Below, piece by piece: positions 46,762-59,463 of a stretch of DNA of 64,000 nucleotides. The notes beneath the pieces are model-generated. The model saw nothing but the letters and a program-made list of their open reading frames with translations, was not told the DNA's origin and made no database searches. Positions within the stretch are counted from its first letter, which is position 1. Each line of letters begins with the position of its first letter. Origin of the DNA: Blasia pusilla (lineage: Eukaryota > Marchantiophyta > Marchantiopsida > Blasiales); NCBI GenBank assembly GCA_050084515.1, contig CM114275.1, positions 21,390,001 through 21,454,000 on the forward strand. Direction: 5' to 3'. Position numbers and translations under genes: made by a program.

Positions 46762-47137
46762 AATGGAATCACGAAAACAAACGGTTTGTTGTAAGCTGCA
46801 ATTGCGACAGAGCGTCTCCCTCCACGACGCTGTCTGAGTTTCAAGAGTACGAGCATCCCGGATACTTCCAGCCTTCTCATCCTCCTCAATCACTAGTTAA
46901 CTACAACGGTGGTTTCATTCCTCGCCGATGGATTTCTCCAGAACACTTCAGCTATCACTTCAGCGAACTCGCTCACGCTTTCATAGAAGCCTACAATTCT
47001 CACTTGAAATATCTGTGTATTAGGAACTCCTGATCCCCCAATTTGTGCGCCTTGATACTCTCCTCGCCTCCATCTCTTCCTCCGTCGTCTTCAAACTCGC
47101 CTCCTTCCTTCACCTTCCCACTGGAAATGCAGGTAAT
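46762..47137 (+). other. Unrecognised exon-like reading opposite the TAD3 promoter
   Basis: A frame opening after a TAA at about 46759 reads FIPRRWISPEHFSYHFSELA and HAFIEAYNSHLKYL before a TGA near 47033. A second frame immediately after reads LLIPQFVRLDTLLASI and FKLASFLHLPTGNAG up to a GTAATT donor-like site at about 47133. The two pieces look like one protein split by a small indel or a very short intron. I do not recognise it, and no further plus-strand exons were found because repeat DNA follows. It overlaps TAD3 exon 1 flank, so the two could share a bidirectional promoter. Confidence 0.35.
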
Positions 47138-47179
47138 TCAAATCCGACTTCTCAAGCAGCGCTGGTAGGCTTTTACCCA

Positions 47180-48111
47180 GTAGTAAAACATAGTAACTTG
47201 GAGTTTACTAACATAGTAACTTGAAAAGTAATGGATATAATTAGAATTACTATAGTAACTTAGTGTTTTACCACAGTAAACAATAATTTCTTGTTACTAT
47301 GCACGGCAGGCCCTAATCCTAAAACCTAGAAACTCATTCTCTTGGTTGTATATAACCCTCGAGGGGTGCCCTGCGAAAGTACCTTCTCTTACACCTTTTC
47401 GTACACAACTCTATGAGCCGAGGAGTCGATTAAGCAGCACTAAGTGTGCTCTGCTTACCTGAGTGGATTGTGCTTATGACCTCAGTAATTCAGTGTGCTA
47501 AGCATTGAGTGTGTTGTGCTTACAGACTGAGAGGTGTGCTGGCCAGAGGGGTTCAGTGAGTCATATGATGCAAGGTGCTAACCTCAGTGGTTGCTATTGA
47601 GATGTCTCCTCCTGCTAACCTGAGTGGTTGCTTTTGCACAAAGTGTGCTTGTAATAGCTAGATTGTAGAGAAACTCTGATATTCTAAAAACCCCGAACTG
47701 CTATTTTCCTGCGTTCTCGTAATTTTCTAAGTTTCCTCGATTCCAAGTGGTTGTTTTATACAAAATACAACGATTCAGAAACACACACAGAAATTTCTGC
47801 TTTCCACTCGCCAGGTCGGTGCATAACCCCTCTATGGACTTTGGGTGTCGAAGTTAGAATCACCCTTGTGAAGGTGTGAGCCCCGGGACTCGCCTTGATT
47901 CAGGAAGAAGAAGCGGAAGAAGAAGGGGCAGCAATTATACAATAAGAAGCATTGAGGGGTCCGAAAATACTTCTAAATCGCACTTGATCCGTTAAACGAG
48001 CAGGGAGCCTCCCAGAACCTACCCGTTTCTCATCTTGCAAAAGCCCCGTACGAGTGCCCGAGAACCCCAAATAGTGGGATCTTTGACACCCCTATTAGGA
48101 CATGTTACCCG
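47180..48111. other. Repeat-derived DNA with LTR-like features
   Basis: 47200-47301 has several CATAGTAACTT words and ends TTGTTACTATG, MITE-like. 47340-47700 has a TATATAACCC box followed by irregular repeats of GTGTGCT and CCTGAGTGGTTGCT. The segment 47997-48105 (AGAACCTACCCGTTTCTC ... ACACCCCTATTAGG) resembles 57064-57172, again LTR-like. No coding sequence was found. Confidence 0.4.
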
Positions 48112-50995
48112 GCATGCCATGACATCATATTTAGTTCCTAAATGAGCCTGCAAATCATTCAGATATGCAGAAATATTGATGCATTCCATGGTGCTTTAGA
48201 CGAGTTCACTAGAGTGTAATTCTAGTCAGTCATGAATTGTGTTTGATTTCCATAGTATTTTATGCAAGGAGACTAGTGATATCTGGATTGTGGAAGAACA
48301 TGGGCCTCGGCCAACATCTGTCCCCGATCAATGAAAACACATCGGACTAGCAAAGACGTTGGACTGCACGTCAAAAAACTTACAAACTCTTCTCATTTAT
48401 ATTATTATGGGAGGGTGCCTTCTTGATTTGCAAACACCTCTCGGTTTGACACATGGCAACTAAGTAGCAAGAAAATGTTTCACACGCTACGGGCAACAAG
48501 AAAAAATTTGAATTTGTGTGCAGTATCATTAATCTCTTCCCGTGCTATACACTAGCTCTTAAACACTTTTTTTACTTCACGCGCATCTTACTAGTTTGTT
48601 ATATGACATGAGAATTATGACGTCTCATTTTTACTCGGGAAGTTGATCCACTGTGCAGATTATTCGACTACAAGAGTACTCATCCAAAGCAAAGACCACA
48701 CACGGGAATGAATGTGGAGAGAGGCCGGAATGGCAAGGAAATTGGATCGCACCTTCACAAACTTGCAATCTCTGTGCCTTGTCCGCTCTCCGTCGTCCAA
48801 TTAGTTTTGGTGGATCCCACGGACTCCCACAACCGATTGATGGAACCTTCAAACAGAGTATCAAAACGTGAGACTACTTCATCGAACACGCTTGTCATGC
48901 AAATACACATCACTACACAACATACATCCCTGTCACCGGACACACACATAAACACGCACGATCCCATACTAACTCATGGCATCTAAACAACAAGACAAGA
49001 AGTACCAAAATATCTCCAATTAAATCATATAGATCTCTCTCAACATCTCACACCAATCTCTCCATGGTGTGCACTCTCTCTCATATCAAACCAAACCCAC
49101 TCTCCTAGTGAGAGGCTTGGTTTACACACATAAGGCAAGCAAGACCATAGCTCCGCCGTCTCATGCCAAGAGGTTCAACAAAGAGAGAATGAGCTCTCAA
49201 GCTCTCTCTCCTTGAGGTATACCCCCTTCCCTCTCCCAAGCTCTCTCATCGGTAACCTATGCTCGCAGGTCACCTCCTTGGCTCTTGACCTATTATTGCA
49301 AGTCAAGGGCCACTTCCCAAAGTGAAAAGTCAACTATACTCCAAATGGAAACTTACCCTAAATAGTAAGTTTCTCTATATGGCTCCAAATGAGCCGAAAC
49401 AAAGAGGAAACCTGCTCTCTCAGATTACCCGTGGCCTCAGCAAGTCATCCTCAACCTCCTGAGGCTATCCTCCAATACCTCCAAAGGCGCTCTGCTAGAT
49501 CTCGCCGACCTATCCTAAAAGACGTGACACGGTTCTCATATTTCTAGATCTGAAATTGTGACGGAAGGACCTCTTACGTGAGCATCTCAAAAACGCACAC
49601 TACCAAGGACGACAAGTGACTCCGAACCCGGTAGTGGACCATCCCGTTGAGTTTATGTGGGTAGAGATTCCAGGCATTTCCAATCGCTCATCCTTCCTCC
49701 CTCATAATTGGAGGAAAAATCCAGGGTTCGGCTGTTGGACTTGACTAATATTGACAGATCAACGGTCCTAGCAATAGCCTTAACGATATGTTGGTGATTG
49801 GCATACAAGCTGCGAAGCTTCTTGTGATAACTCTCTGATAGGGACACCTATTCATCTTCCTCTAAACGAAAAATTTAGAAATCAGTTTCAAATTTGCAAG
49901 AAGCGCGAGAAAACAAGAATGTCCAGCTTGGCAATACCATTGGAGGTTGGCATACAGATTGCAAAAGCTCTCTGGCAACAACTTCAATTCTTCTTCTTCT
50001 TTCTAACGAAGAAAATTTGCAAATTTCAGTACCAAATTCGCAACAAACGCAAGAAAACGAGGGACGGGGGGACCTTTCATACCTCTTGTCATAAATTCAA
50101 GGTAACAGGACTAGATTGGTAATTCATGAATTCATGCAACATTGCATAGAATAATCACAAGAAAGAGTATCAAAGATCAAGTTTTTATTCCACATATCCC
50201 ATTGATTGCATCTGACTCCGGTTAGCCATTTGATTTATGTAGGTTTCAATTTCCTATTCGTCTAGCTTTTGCTATAACTATTAATGTGTCTCAAAGTCAA
50301 ACTTTACAAAAGGTTGGAACTTATTTTTCTACTCTTGTATTCTCTCATGGTCAATTATATGTAGCACTATATAGAATAGGGAAGTGCAATTCCATACACA
50401 TTACAATTGGAAGTGAAGAACATTCAAATAAGGAAGGTTCTTACATCCAAAATGTTGTGTACAAAGAAATAATTGCTTGAAATAAATATATATATATTAT
50501 TATGCAATTAGCTCTTTTCGGTGGAACAATGCTTTTTTTATTGGCAAACGTCTATGTTTGACACTCGGCAATTGGGCAACAAGAAAATGTTTCACATGCT
50601 ACGCGCGACAAGAAAAAATTTAAATTTGTACAAAACATCATTAATCCCTTCCTTCAAACACCTTTTGAATTTGTCATAAATAATAGAATTCCACACGAAT
50701 AAGAGAATCCTTCATCTAATAGTGCCATGTGTAAAAACTACCCCCGGACCAATAAAATGGAAAGGAACCTCGTTAGGCCTAAGGAGTATTGTAATTAGGA
50801 CGGCTAAAATATTTCCCATAGTAGACCCGAAACAAATCAAAGAAATTCACTGGTTTCTTCGGAGCATTCCATTTCCAATCCACGATTATTGGAGATTGAC
50901 ACTTCAAGATAAGATTGCACTCGGCTTCAGGATTCCCGAGAGGCAAGAGAATTTTGGGATCATCCCAAAATGGCCAGCGATGGAATTTTTAGATT
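48112..50995 (+). repeat. Dispersed repeat X, copy 2, with nested insertions
   Basis: Aligns with 29356-30450 but is interrupted by a ~196-bp insert W at about 48399-48594, the B-A element at 48893-49529, and a segment at about 50110-50640 before an inverted final part (50640-50990). A second W-like piece (CAAGAAAATGTTTCACA ... GACAAGAAAAAATT) lies at 50570-50625. The final part has a protein-like frame (IFPIVDPKQIKEIHWFLRSI) conserved with the minus strand of 30676-30500. Unfamiliar, probably a captured gene piece. Confidence 0.75.
48893..49529 (-). mobile_element. B-A insertion element, copy 1 (637 bp)
   Basis: On the minus strand it runs TGTCACGTCTTTTAGGATAG (module B) to GCATGACA (module A), with B joined to A through GATCTATATGATTTAAT. 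The empty site is seen in repeat X copy 1 (TACACGGTTCTC at about 29890). Here the left flank ends CGCT and the right begins CGGT, so the 4-bp duplication is intact except for one base. It is either a solo LTR or an internally deleted derivative of the gypsy element. No coding capacity. Confidence 0.85.
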
Positions 50996-51865
50996 AATGA
51001 AATCAAAAACATTCATTTGTAGGGGAGAAGTCCAAAAAACATTTGGGAGTGAATTTTTTCTGAAATATGCCTATGACATGCCTATGACAATAATTTTATC
51101 TTTGTGGAATAAGATATATATTTTTCAAGAGCCTCCTTCCTCAGGCATATAATTTGGACATTTTCAAAAAGAAATTGTGGAAAGAAATATGAAGAGCCCA
51201 CATATCATATGAATTTTCAAATTTCCTAAGGGTTCTGAACTAAATTGACTGATTTCTTCAAAATGAGGAAATAGATAAATTTAAATCGTTGAAGATAATA
51301 CAAATTTCATGAATTACTCATAGGCCTCTACTGTATGTTTATCAGAACCTGTCCGTGGTGCCCCAACTTAGGAGTCTGGTTAATTAGAACATTCACTGAC
51401 CGAATTTTTCTTACTGTTACAAGAAAAATCGAAGACCTAAACAAGATGGCATCATTTAAAGTTACATCCCAAAGAGAGTCTCGAGGGTCTAAGCACTAAA
51501 AATTTGGGTCCAATAGCATGATAAATACCACCTTGAATCCTCAAGTCTTTTCCAACACGTCGGTCAAAGTGCTAGATAAAGTAAATTGTAGCCATAATTC
51601 AAATCCACTTTACAGTATCTCTCAAAAAACCTACTAAATTTCACATGTGAGAACTCCCAGGCACCAATCAAGGAAGCTGTCAAAATTGAATGTTAATACA
51701 ATGCTGAGTATTCAAAACTCAAGAGAACAGCTTTTGCATAAATCTACTACCATCCATTCTACCCAGGATGGACTGTTCAAGAGTCTACTAGATCTGCAAC
51801 TGGGGCCAGCCAGCATCAATAAATAGCTCATTGAATGTCTCTGGATATTATTTGAGGACTTGGAT
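50996..51865. other. 3' flank of the Ac45-like gene
   Basis: Short AT-rich stretch; the piece 51308-51375 resembles 19640-19700. No coding motif was seen. Part is probably 3' UTR. Confidence 0.4.
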
Positions 51866-54800
51866 CTACGATTCTTTTGCCTGCTCGAAACGTGACGGTG
51901 AGGTAATACCAGCCATACAGCAAATGCCAGAAATAAGAATTATCAGAAGGGTAATACCCTGCACCCACAAGTTCGAACATCATTAGTATAGTGTCAATAG
52001 CTAGTTTTAGACCAAGTGTCAGAACACCCTGATCAGAAGCTGGATATCCCACCACTGTTGGACCATCTGGCTTTAAGCTTAAGTTCATCTCCCATCCCTT
52101 TGAAGTGTCATCATGCAAAGTTACTGTATGACTGCTAAGCTCTGGTTTTGAATACCGTGCACCTAATGACTATCCACAAGTAGCATTCGTTTCTAAAGAA
52201 CCACGCTGATATACCATTGTCCATCAATAGAGTTACTATGGATGTCTAAATGTAAAGAAATTCCAGATGACTGAACTCTATGCTGTTGATGTCCACCTTC
52301 CAATCTGAGCCTCCATAAACCGAAAAGACAGTTCAGTTTTGGGAGTGATAATCTAGGTATTAAATTGCTATACAGCCCACACACAAGACAAAGCTCTCAT
52401 GTTTAAAGTTTCTCTTTCACTCACTGCGCCATGTGCTGTCAGATGAAGTAGCCAAGTTTCCTGGTGTGGAATTAGGATAACTGGTGTAATGAATAGCTGG
52501 GAGAAGTACCTTGAGCTCACTTCTTTTTCCATCCTATGAAAAAAGAAGTGAGCTCAAGGTACTTCTCCCGGCTTCCATCCATCACTTCTTTTTCCTTTTA
52601 GGTAGAACATTTTCAACAACAAAGAAATGAAGAGAGTTACGAGTGCCTGCTGTAGCTTTTAAGCATAAGAATCTGCATTCACTAAATGGCCAGTGCAGAG
52701 AGGTGCCTTTGGGGGAGTAGACCAGGTAAAGGCTCACAAGTGAAAGGTTCCCATTTGGTGCATTCAAAATAGGTATTCACTGGTTTGTAAAGGTAACCTT
52801 GTAGAATCCCGGCATAGAATACCGAGCCACCGACTGAAAAATCTCTACAATTTAAGATGCGTGAACTAAGGATGAGTCAGAAAGCCAATGTGAGGATTTG
52901 CTCAAACCAATCTTCCTCAAATACATACATTCAATTTTTGAAAGACAGGCAGTGCAGAGATTGTTGCTAGAACTCTAAGATGACAGCAGCGGTGTTCAGG
53001 CAAGTCCCTTTCAAGCCATCTTAATAAAAACTAGGCAAAAGATCTAGTTAATTTAATAAGACCATGTAACAAAACCAAGTACACCCAACATGGTAGACTT
53101 TTATCTATAAGAGCTGTCTGCTTTCCCATCTGTAGCATGAAAGAGAAAGACAAAGGAACTTACCACAAAAATGCCTTCCAACATGGTTGCCTTTGTTCGA
53201 CACACCCCATCACAGAAAGATTCATTTCCAACACGCAAAACATTGCCAAGTTGGCGGCCCCTGCTGGGGAAAGAATCAATCTCTGTCGCAAAATCTGTTA
53301 CGTATGAAGCAACATAGGTTGCTTTTGATTCATCTACTGCCCCAAGTACATCCTCAAGAAGCTCACCTGAACAACATAAAGTGTCAACCCACCACATCCA
53401 TCAGGAATAACCTTCAAATGAGAACTATTGAGTTCAAATCAAAGGTAAGTTCAGATATGGTTACCCACTGTGCAAGAAGCTAAAAGTATCCATACCTCAT
53501 AATATGAAAGTTGCTTTAGGCAGTGGAATCACAAAGAAGCTTGCCCTTCTCGAATTGAGGGTTACATACCTTCAGACACAGGCTTAGAGGGCTCCGAAGC
53601 AAAGCTGCTACACACAATCACCAAATCGGTTTTCTTGTCCACCTTCCTTTCTTTCCCCATAGACAAATATTCCTAGATGTGTATATAAGGAACCATACAT
53701 TAGTCCAACTGAAAAAATTAAAGTGATTTATGCTGTAAATTAGGTCAAATACCAAACAATGCATGATAACTATCGGTTATGAACATATCCATGTGATAAT
53801 TGATAGCTCATAGCTTAGGTTATACTTGACTTATCACAAGGTCTGCAACCATGACAACTTCCTCTCAAAGCTCTTGGTACTTACCTTCAGCTCCTGAATA
53901 CTGCTGACCTTCTTGACTCCAGAGGCTTCAAATCCACATGAACCAGCAGTAACAATATCTCCTGCCCTTGATTCAAGTTCTGAATGTCTCAAAAATGTTG
54001 ACAGTAGGACATCAGAAAAAGTTTTCTTGTTCTTCAGTGGAGTGACGTATGGGATTGCTATTGAAGATTTCGACTTTGTGACTGCACCCTAGAAGGCCAG
54101 GGACAGAAGAAACATTGGGTCAAAGCATTTCATGAACTCAGGATGTACTGCTGTGCATGAAGAAGCAGAAAGTACCTTGTATTTCACATTGCCTATTTCT
54201 ATTATACATAAATGAAGGAAAAATCATTTGAATACATACTTGGATCACGGGAAGCAGAGTGGATGCACTAGAGGCTGCTCGAGAAATATCCACCGACCGC
54301 AGCTGATCAATTGAGCTCAGTGTAAATGGAATAACTTACATTACCAAGCATAAACATTCACACAAAAGAGCACTCCACAGACAATTTGGATTACCAGCAA
54401 GGAATACAGGGAACAGGAATGTAAGCCAGACTCACCTTGTTTCCGATAAACACAATCACCATATCAACTGAGGATGACTCTTCCTATAGGGCCACAAAAT
54501 AATTCGGAACATCTCAGATGACATTGAGGTTCAGGGACCAAGGAGAATGAACTGATTAAAAATATCACTTGAAGTCTTCAAGTCATAAGGAGTTACAATA
54601 ACATCCACACCAACTATGAGTTCCATGCTGGGAAGAAGACCAAATAAAGAAACAGCAAACAACAGAATAAATGAGAAATGTTTAGAGAACCATAACCACA
54701 CATAGTAACCAGTAGGTCTTTGAAACATCGTGCACAAACTCTCTTTGATCATGAACTCGCAAGTGCACAGAGGAGTAACGTTGATGCAATCTACGTTCAA

Positions 54801-55469
54801 GACTGTTACAACATTCTCTTTCAATGGGCATTCCACTCACCATCAGGTACAAGCCGTTCCTTTTAGTTTGCTTTCACGTTATTCAAATGATTTGATAAGG
54901 CGCGACCTTAATCTTTTGTCAAAATAATGGGTACCTGCGATTCAGGAAAGCCGAATTCGTTGATGACAGCCTCTGCCAGATGTTCCGATGATAGTGTTTC
55001 ATAGGTGATTTGTTGTCCATCATTGTCAAGGTTTCTGCGTAAAAAAAATGGCGTAAGAAGTCTGTCAGTCTATCCTGTCATAGACGAATGACTGCAAGGA
55101 TTTAACACGTGATGGATCATCTTCTGAAGGATCTAGACTTAGCGGCAACGCTCACTCTGGACGTCTTACTGATACCTCTCCAACATGGGCGATTGAGCAC
55201 AGAATATGAGTAAGGGAGAAAATACAGATAAGACATCTAACATGCAATGTGAGCTCTGCAGACAGAGAACACGTGGCAAGAGCACGAATACGAACAAGAT
55301 TGCGGGTAAAAAGTGGTCACAAATTGAAGTCTGAAGCCTAGGAGCTCGCAAACCTGGTATTCGACCACACGAAGGCAGGTACGAGTGACAGAGAAGCCGA
55401 TGAGACGATCAGAAGAGAAGAAAGAGACGCACACACCAGCAACCACAACCTCAATTGCGCCATCGCCAT
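51866..55469 (-). CDS. Type-1 membrane protein, plant Ac45/VOA1-like family
   Basis: Eight GT-AG exons with matching phases: 55469-55354, 55034-54935, 54483-54436, 54302-54240, 54088-53885, 53672-53570, 53366-53164 and 51958-51866. They total 930 nt, 309 residues. Start MAMAQLRLWLLVCASLSSLL is a signal peptide, followed by LVPAFVWSN, the family's hallmark just after cleavage. The lumenal part has VDMVIVFIGNK, a conserved SCGFEASGVKKVSSIQELK block and DLVIVCSSF. A Cys pair (CDGVC) lies before MLEGIFVGITLLIILISGIC, which is the single C-terminal membrane helix (~276-296), then a short cytosolic tail SRFEQAKES. This layout is that of Arabidopsis type-1 membrane proteins related to the V-ATPase accessory subunit Ac45/VOA1, which act in ER/Golgi assembly of the proton pump. 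The function in plants is inferred. The next ATG, two codons in, would give an almost identical product. Confidence 0.85.
52499..52569. repeat. Perfect 30-bp hairpin in the last intron of the Ac45-like gene
   Basis: Arms 52499-52528 and 52540-52569 are perfectly complementary over 30 bases (GGGAGAAGTACCTTGAGCTC... and its complement) with an 11-base loop. A further CT/AG extension follows one mismatch. It lies in intron 7, which at 1205 bp is the longest of the gene. The minus-strand transcript would contain the hairpin. Confidence 0.9.
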
Positions 55470-56144
55470 ATACACCTTGTCGATCGGTAGGCGCTATGCA
55501 AGGCCCCTTAAGCATAAAACCTGGAATTCCATCAGATCCAGATCTTAGAAAACCACGACCTCGAAATATACACACTACCAGACCATTCTATCAACAAACT
55601 GATGGAATCCGCAAAGAAAAATGTTGAATCTGAAAACAATGGATAAACGGAGCGCTCACGAAACAAAAAGAGCATCCCACTTGTCTTCTCTACAACGCTC
55701 TCCAATACCTTATGTGTGGCCTATCCTTTCCAGCGCAGCGAATTGTTATAGCTCCCTCGCTTACTCGCTCCGATCCACCACCCCAGCGCAACGCAGTACA
55801 GATAAGACTCACAGAAGAGTAAAGGGGAGAGACGTTCTTTCCCGCATCCTGAAGAGCTCCCCACGCATGCTCCTCGCAGCACAGACCTCTTCCTTCCGCG
55901 CACTAGTGTCTTCCTCCGAGTGGGACCCACAGGCTAGGCGTCCCAGGCTCCTCTGTTGTACTCTCATGGCTTCTCGCGTTCCGTTTTGTTTCCTCTCGTG
56001 GCAAACGGACGGACGGACGTTCTCATCGGACCCTTGTGAGAAGTTGTCTTCTATGCGAGAAACATCTAACGACGGAAGTTCTTTCCGTTCACGGGAAGAA
56101 TAAGGATCACCTCGGATAGAAGGCGGGCTCAGGTTGTGGGAGAC
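55470..56144 (-). promoter_or_regulatory. 5' flank of the Ac45-like gene
   Basis: Relatively GC-rich DNA upstream of the start, with a 160-residue plus-strand frame (55621-56103) of Ser/Arg-rich, motif-free composition that I take as chance. Probable 5' UTR and promoter. Confidence 0.4.
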
Positions 56145-56400
56145 GTCGACGTTAAAGGCCCACTTAGTAGTAGTCACAGCTCTCTTGTTGTTACTGATAT
56201 TGTCTTTGTTGTTGGTGAGTTTCGTCGTTAGGGGGAGAATGCCCCCTTCTTCCTTTTCTGGTCTGGTTGTGGCCTTCAGATTTTGACTCTTTGAGTCCCC
56301 CTCTTTTGTACTTCCGATGGGTTTTCCATCACACGTTTTTATCGAAGTGCATCACTTCGATAGAATCGCCCGGGTGAAAGTGTTCGCCCTGAATTGCTCC
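56145..56400. repeat. Dispersed repeat upstream of the Ac45-like gene (copy 2)
   Basis: Co-linear with 23039-23240 upstream of TOM6: AGGCCCACTTAGTAGTAGT, TTGGTGAGTTT, GAGAATGCC, TGGCCTT, TTGACTCTTTG, GATGGGTTTTCCATC. It ends with a separate palindrome, TATCGAAGTGCATCACTTCGATA (about 56339-56361). Confidence 0.6.
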
Positions 56401-57480
56401 CCCATGAAGAGGGGGCAGAAATTTTACATTCATACCCATTAGGACCCAGTCCCATGGATTGCGGATGGTTGTTAGCACCTCTATAAATTCGCATCGAGAA
56501 TACATAGGACGCGAAACTTGCGACCCTATTACCATTATTTCCAACCGGCTCCTTACAGGGTCGCGCCGATCCCGACTGCGACCGTGCAAGGAGTTCCCCG
56601 CATGGGGCCGGCTCCTTAAAGTTGGTTTTATGACTAGTTGCTATATGATGCGCAAATTTATAATTTTGAATTATCCATCTTAAGTGTACAATTGAATTCG
56701 AATGATCCTATAGGACTGGGCAACGAACAATTTGATTAACTAAAAAGGACATGTGTCGAAAGGAGAGGTGATCTCAAACTGAAGAGGCACTCTCCAATAA
56801 TAAAAATAGATAAGAGAGGAGTGGAAGAAAAGAGGAGGAATTTGGAGCATTGTAAGAGTATCAAAATCTATATATTTAAAAGAGGATGGGGTTTGAGGAA
56901 TCTTTCCTCCGATGTTAACACTTGTACTTTTTGCCCTCCTCCAATGTTAACACATGTTATATTTAATAGAATAATTAAAACAACAAGCATTAGACTTAAC
57001 AAATGTATTTTCCCTCATTGTGATTTTCACTCGTGCATAGCAAGAGCATTATGCTAGTAAGAAGTTAAGAACCTACCCATTTCTCGATCGGGGAAAGCCT
57101 CGCTAGAGCAATTTCGAGTTCCCAAAAACCCTCCATTAGGGAGATCTTAGGCACCCCCTAATAAAGTATCCAACCTTCAACGGACGAAAGATCCCTCAAC
57201 TCCTCTACTACTACACCGATTCCCCGATTCCTCCACAACCGAAAGGACAACGGAAATCTATGCTACTATTACATACCCTACAATGAAAACAAAATACTTT
57301 TAGATGTTTTAACATCCCATCCTACTATCCCCACCAATCCCCTATATGTTGGGCTTTTATGCCCCGAGATCCTTTAGTTGGAAGTCATATCTCTCTAGTT
57401 GTCATTTATACCATTTCCATAGTTTTGGATATAAGATTTTGAGGAGTTCCTCCTTTTTTCTTTGCCCAAGGTCAAATGTT
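56401..57480. other. No gene recognised
   Basis: Mixed-composition intergenic DNA. 57064-57172 resembles 47997-48105 (LTR-like end sequence ACACCCCCTAATA). No coding motif was seen. Confidence 0.35.
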
Positions 57481-58200
57481 GTCGCAACCTTTATAACGAA
57501 AAGAACACCAATATGAAACATCACAACTCTAGTGGATTCACATTATGATGGAAACATATAAAAGTCTCACGAGTGACACATAAGTTGCAAAAGTGAAACA
57601 TGAATCTTAATGGGCGTCTCAAATAATAAAGGTTGTAACCCATAAGAGCACCATCAAACGTTAGGTGGAACTTAAGAAGAACTCTAGTCGCACAAGAGCT
57701 AGACTCCAAGGAGGTTGCAAACTAGCTTGGAATTTGATAGAGTGTTTCATGGATCTCTGCATTTAAAGTCATAACATCTAGCACAATATGTGTTTGAGAT
57801 GAATAAGATGGCCTTCAAAAGCTTATAAAGGGTAGCTTTTGTCGCAACCCTCGTAACTAAAGGCACGCCAACACGAAACATTAGAACTCTAGTGGGCTTG
57901 CACTAGGATAGAAATGTGTTGGAATCTCATGATGGTGACATGAGGTGCAAAAGCAAGATGCAAACCTTAGTGGCCATCTCAAATCATAGGGTTATGACCT
58001 AGTAAAGTGGGACCGAAACTCAAGGAGGACTTGAGAATAGCTCAAGTCCTACAAGAATTGGGCACCAAGGGGATTGCGACCTAGCTTGGAATTTGATTGA
58101 TCATTTGAGGGTTTTCCATATTCAAGGTCATAACGACTAGACCCAACACACGTTTGGGATGAATAAGGTTGCGTGAGAAAGATTTTGAGAGGTTGATTCC
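57481..58200. repeat. Two tandem units of 360 bp
   Basis: Unit 1 is 57481-57840 and unit 2 begins at 57841. Both start GTCGCAACC(T/C)T and share ACACGAAACAT/ATATGAAACAT, AACTCTAGTGG, TAGCTTGGAATTTGAT, AAGGTCATAACG/AAAGTCATAACA and TTTG(G/A)GATGAATAAG in order. Similarity is moderate, so the duplication is old. Short frames are not conserved between units. Confidence 0.75.
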
Positions 58201-59463
58201 AAGGCACTAAAAATCTGTAAAAACGTATGAATAGAGGTTTAAAAAGTATCCCCAAATTTTCAAAATCATAGTTGGATTGACAACCGTAAGGAAAGACCAA
58301 ACATGAATAATCTAAATGTAGGGAGGGATGGAGATCTTTAGAACCCCATATATATAAGGGGAAGGATCTACAAAGATATTTGGAACTTGAACCCCATTTT
58401 GGGAACCATGGGGGTGAACCAAGGACAAAAGATAGATTGAGAGCCTGGCATTGGAGTTTTGACACCAAACCAAGTTTAAGTGGACTAGTTATGGACACCA
58501 ACCTTGAATATTGACTCGTGATTCATAGATTGAGACCCATTTCAAGTCCATTGGGTAGTTGAGACCTAGATCAATTGAGATTGAAGATTCACTTGAGACC
58601 CAAACTTGATTGATGCAAGGCTGGTTAATCCAAACTGTGGCGTCGTAGACTCCAATCTCCACTCCTCCTAACTTTGCACTCAAGCACTCCTAGCCTTAAG
58701 TCTTGCAAGCATAAGACTTAGATTGAATATCAAAGACTCAAGCGGTTATGCATTCCGTAGGTAGCCAAGAAATTGCCACACTCTTGACAAGTCAAGTCTC
58801 CCCAAATGCATATCATCTCCCTGGGAAGCCTCTTCCCCAACGGTCAACAAACAACTTCACATCCTCCTTGTCGATCACCAAGTAGGATCACAATCACAAG
58901 CATGGAATAAGGACCCCACTTCTCTCTAAGTGAATTTTTTAAGGAATGGAAGATAACTTCCCATCTGCGACTGTAGCTATGGGATTTGATTGCAAGTTTT
59001 TTGAGAATCAAGTATGAAATCCCATAGTCGCATAGTCCAATCACATTAGCTACTATCTACATACACCCAATTTGCAATTCTTACTCATTATCATAATTTC
59101 CATTCCATTGCAAGCTAAGTGTGAATCGCTACAAAACCGTTATTCAAACTCGAAAACCAATTTCAACTAGTGAAGTTGCGTCAAGTCGCAATAGAGTCAT
59201 CTGAATAAGACTCATAAATTATCAATTGTAGTGGATTCACAAAGTAGCCATTCATGGGAAAATGGATCGACAATGGAGCCGCATCAATATCTCTATCCAC
59301 ATTTATAATTATAGTTCACCTAAATAATTAGCCATACCAAATAGAATCATTGCGTAAGGCTATATGGGGAGATCCTATCAGTTGCAAGATTCGACCATAC
59401 TTTGCAAGCTTATCCCAAAAATCTGGGTTTGTGCTCTTCACATGTGACTAGGTCCATCATCAA
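58201..59463. other. Intergenic repeat DNA
   Basis: 58410-58510 matches 24606-24710 in the same orientation. Near 58980-59030 an imperfect inverted repeat pairs TATGGGATTT with AAATCCCATA. No gene was recognised. Confidence 0.45.

Noticed and set aside
55621-56103. 160-residue plus-strand frame upstream of the Ac45-like gene
   Set aside because: Low-complexity Ser/Arg composition in GC-rich promoter DNA, no motif, overlaps the likely 5' UTR of the opposite gene.
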